Shown one piece after another: positions 61,343-64,000 of a DNA stretch of 64,000 nucleotides; position 1 is the first letter of the stretch; each line of letters opens with the position of its first letter. Under the pieces are notes generated by a model. The model did no database searches. It was not told where the DNA came from and was given only the letters and a program-made list of their open reading frames with translations. The DNA is from Punica granatum (lineage: Eukaryota > Streptophyta > Magnoliopsida > Myrtales > Lythraceae), in contig NC_045130.1 in NCBI RefSeq assembly GCF_007655135.1, forward strand, positions 5,270,001 through 5,334,000, given 5' to 3'. A program made the translations under genes and the position numbers.

Positions 61343-62361
61343 GTGAGGTGATCTGATCACCGTTTGCTGCTATTGTGCTCTCCTTTCAGCATTTCTAGGG
61401 CTGGTAATTTAGGTCAATCCCGCGTTAGTGATGGACTTGTGCATAGGGGCCAAATTGTACGATTCTCGTGTTTATCTTATCGATTTGCTTTGTGGTTCAG
61501 TTTTATGTCGTCAATTTCGTGCATTGCTTCTGCGAAAGGTCAAATATTGCCAACCGTAACATTGATTTTGGATTGCTAAGTCAAATTGAGGTCGATCCAT
61601 GTTGTTCTTGCTTGAGTTTACTAAGCATGGGACTTGGGGTAGCGTTGTGTTGTCTTCGTCTAGTCATGTCATGCTTCCATTTTATCTGTGTTATATTTTG
61701 TTGCTTGCTACTGGGATGTCTCTGCTAGCGTCAACCATAGCATTTAGGCCACATCTACTCTATGGCTGTGAATTCGACTCAATTTTGCTTCAGTTTATGA
61801 CAGTGTAATGTGGACTTGGTGCCAACAAGTGTCAAGCTGTGTTGTTTTGATCATAGAGTGCCATGCTTCAGTCCAACTTCACTGCATTATCTATTTGCAT
61901 TGCTTGCTTGCCATAATATTGGCGTTGATCCTATTTATTGACCACTTCCTACTTGTTTTATTGGAATCTAGGCAGTGATCATTCTTTTCTTATTGATCTT
62001 ATTTTCTCAATTTTAGGATTTCGTATCATGTGGAATTTTCTGGTCAGGTTTAAGCTTTCTTACTGGCTATTCTTCACTTGTTATTATGTAGAGAATTTTG
62101 TCAATATTCGAGCTTTTTGTTGGGTGATAATGAATTTAGAGCAGCATGAGCTTGATAATAGAAGCACTATTGTGAAACGTGAATGGTCTTAGCTGATTTG
62201 GAATGCTTTGTCTATTTTACTTGATGAGCATTTTCTGCTGAACGATCACATTGTAATACCTGAATGAGCTTCGAGCTATTTGGTTTATTGCCTTTCTAAT
62301 ATATAGTTACATATCCAAAATATTTCATGCAATCGGTCATCTAATGATGGTAACTTTCCAG
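61343..62361 (+). other. Probable 3'UTR intron of NDUFB3
   Basis: A strong donor (CCCAG/GTGAGG) follows the stop by 18 nt, and an acceptor (TAACTTTCCAG/GTGAG) occurs at 62361, giving a 1019-bp T-rich intron. The downstream exon would begin at 62362. No conserved coding sequence lies inside. Inferred from splice signals and composition only. Confidence 0.5.
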
Positions 62362-64000
62362 GTGAGATTCACAACATCAGGAGAAACTTTGGAGCACTAT
62401 TTGTTGAGTGGGTCTGCTTCTTTAGTTTGCCGTTTAATAAAGGCTTTCACCTTTTCTGGAATGGAACCCTTTGTATTTGACTTTGCCATGTAAGTTGGAA
62501 ACCTGGATCCGAAGTTAGTTTGTTATATAATTTTCTGTTGCCCAGGCTACTGTTGAGATTATTGTTGTAATTCCAACATAATCTTGCTTGCCTTTTGATT
62601 TGCATATAGTGAAACATGATCAGCGTGACTGATATGATGGGAGGTCTAAATCGTGGTAGATGCTTCATCTTCGTTCTCCTAGGGTGCCGTGCATCATTTC
62701 CCTTAAAATGGGAAGTGTGCGTGAATTTTCTGTGGATTCCTTCATTGCCCACGTACAAATGTTAGGGGACAAAGGCAATATTGATTTTGAAAATCTAAAA
62801 TGAGCATCCATCTAAATCTCATATGTTGAGCCAGATTCCCTTAGTCAGGAGTTCAATGGACTCTGGTTCAAAACTTTTGGGGATCATGTAAGGCGAGTTA
62901 AAAGCGGCATGCCTAGTGTTGCGTGGCAAAAACAAGTGGTGAATCCTTCTTTGTGACTCCTACTTTGGGCAGTCATTTTTTCCTTCTGTTAGTTGAATTG
63001 TAGCGGCTCCAGCTTCAGCGTCTTGAGTAATACATTCTATTTCCACCGGGAATCTCAACTGTACTTTTACTGAATTATTAATCCGGGCAAAGCCCATTTG
63101 CATCCTAATCCTGGTGGATTATTTAATGAGCCATGATTAGAAACATTTATCATTTGTGACTTGTGGCGTGTCCAACTGCCTCTCTGCATTGTCAATGCGT
63201 TCCATGTGCCTCATATTTTTTATAGGAAGTTGCCTCTTCAATGCAACCCAAGGGTTTGGAACCTTGGAGCGAAGTACCGTTTGTGTCTTTTTGAGGGCCC
63301 TTTCATGTGTAATAACTATGATGGTAGCCGGTGGTGTTGGGAGCATTTGTAGGGTCCTCTCGCTTTTTAAGGTGGAGCATTGAGTGCTTCCATTTGAACA
63401 GTTAATGATGCAAAGGGGAAGACAAGTTGCTAATTTGCATTCCCTTTTTCTTGCTAATGCTCTCTCATCATGCCAACCTCACTGGCTCATAGAATCATTC
63501 CACCCGCCTCGGTAGCGGTCGAGAATAGGATCGAATCACTTGGCACATGTTGAAGACCAGCGGTCGAGAATAGGGTCGAGTTACAAGTGTGTTTTCTGAC
63601 TTGTTTGTCATTTGGAAGAAGGTTCTGGGTCGTCCTATTTCTCAACATGAGAGATGTATTTTATCCAATTATTAAAAATTGGGGCGACTAAGAAAAAGTT
63701 CAATCTTGTGGCCATGCAAAGTCGGTCTTCGCTTCTTTCGTTAGGTAGCGGGGACCACATTGGACGAGATTGATGCAGTCTTTTTTTAATTGGCCATAAC
63801 ACAAGTCTTTCTTTATTGGCCACTGAAAGGGTAAAATATTTTTTTTTTTTGTCTTGGACCATTTGGATATGGAACTTCCTTTTCAGGGTAGGCATTTTAT
63901 TTTTTTCCCGATGGGCATAATTTTTCTTTTTTGTGTACGCACGTTAGATTTGAATAATCGTGAAAATTAAAATAATTGGAGCAGCTAAATTTATTGCCAA
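62362..64000. other. Downstream region to the window end
   Basis: The first about 200 bp are the probable NDUFB3 3' end. Frames at 63137-63383 overlap on both strands and match no family I know. A 16-bp unit (AGCGGTCGAGAATAGG) is directly repeated at about 63515 and 63560. T-rich tracts lie at about 63781-63786 and 63840-63850. Confidence 0.5.

Noticed and set aside
1..64000. tRNA, rRNA, known microRNA precursors, CRISPR-like arrays, LTR pairs
   Set aside because: By eye I found no tRNA with both A and B boxes, none of the common plant miRNA sequences I looked for, no spaced repeat array, and no long direct LTR pair. A software scan could still find diverged cases.

Overview
This is a stretch of plant nuclear DNA. 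Every confident gene is split by GT..AG introns except two intronless ones, intergenic DNA is AT-rich with many microsatellites and small transposon remnants, and the gene families (KORRIGAN cellulase, NAC, LRR-VIII receptor kinase, CCR-like reductase) are those of a land plant. Protein features fit a dicot. A rosid such as Myrtales is my guess only. No bacterial, viral, organellar, CRISPR or tRNA features were seen.

Layout. 1-1480: 5' part of a VTT/TMEM64 membrane-protein gene (minus, runs off the left edge). 3245-14442: NUP160 (minus, 27 coding exons, about 1549 aa). 15428-18333: KORRIGAN-type GH9 endoglucanase (minus, 6 exons, 621 aa). 18334-21828: gene-free. 21829-24092: HhH-GPD DNA glycosylase (minus, 5 exons, 479 aa). 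24093-27324: gene-free, with a 1184-bp Mutator-like element. 27325-33006: LRR-VIII receptor kinase of the HPCA1 type (plus, 18 exons, 960 aa). 33554-34903: intronless membrane-anchored methyltransferase (minus), convergent with the kinase. 37468-39171: START-domain protein (minus, 5 exons, 245 aa). 40397-42483: CCR-like reductase (minus, 3 exons, 324 aa), head-to-head with 43147-46022, a NYN/YacP-like RNase-fold protein (plus, 10 exons, 301 aa). 46023-55240: about 9 kb without a recognisable gene. 55241-57776: NAC035/LOV1-type transcription factor (plus, 3 exons, 379 aa). 57777-61102: gene-free, with a Tourist-like MITE. 61103-61324: complex I subunit NDUFB3/B12 (plus, intronless CDS, likely 3'UTR intron).

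I built exon models by hand from splice signals, reading frame and family knowledge. All ten complete spliced models (and the two intronless ones) give an open frame whose length is a multiple of three. The weakest junction is NUP160 exon 13/14.

The genes are ordinary neighbours rather than a pathway. KOR (cellulose synthesis) and the CCR-like reductase (phenylpropanoid-type chemistry) could both bear on cell walls, but nothing shows they work together. Three housekeeping genes (NUP160, the glycosylase, NDUFB3) carry clusters of TGGGCC/TGGGCT site II-type motifs just upstream of their starts.

I found no convincing undescribed system. The most checkable observations are the MULE with 180-bp inverted repeats and a 9-bp target duplication, an AUG-stop uORF in the NAC leader, the altered cysteine spacing in the HPCA1-like ectodomain, the missing catalytic lysine in the glycosylase, and a diverged dispersed repeat family.
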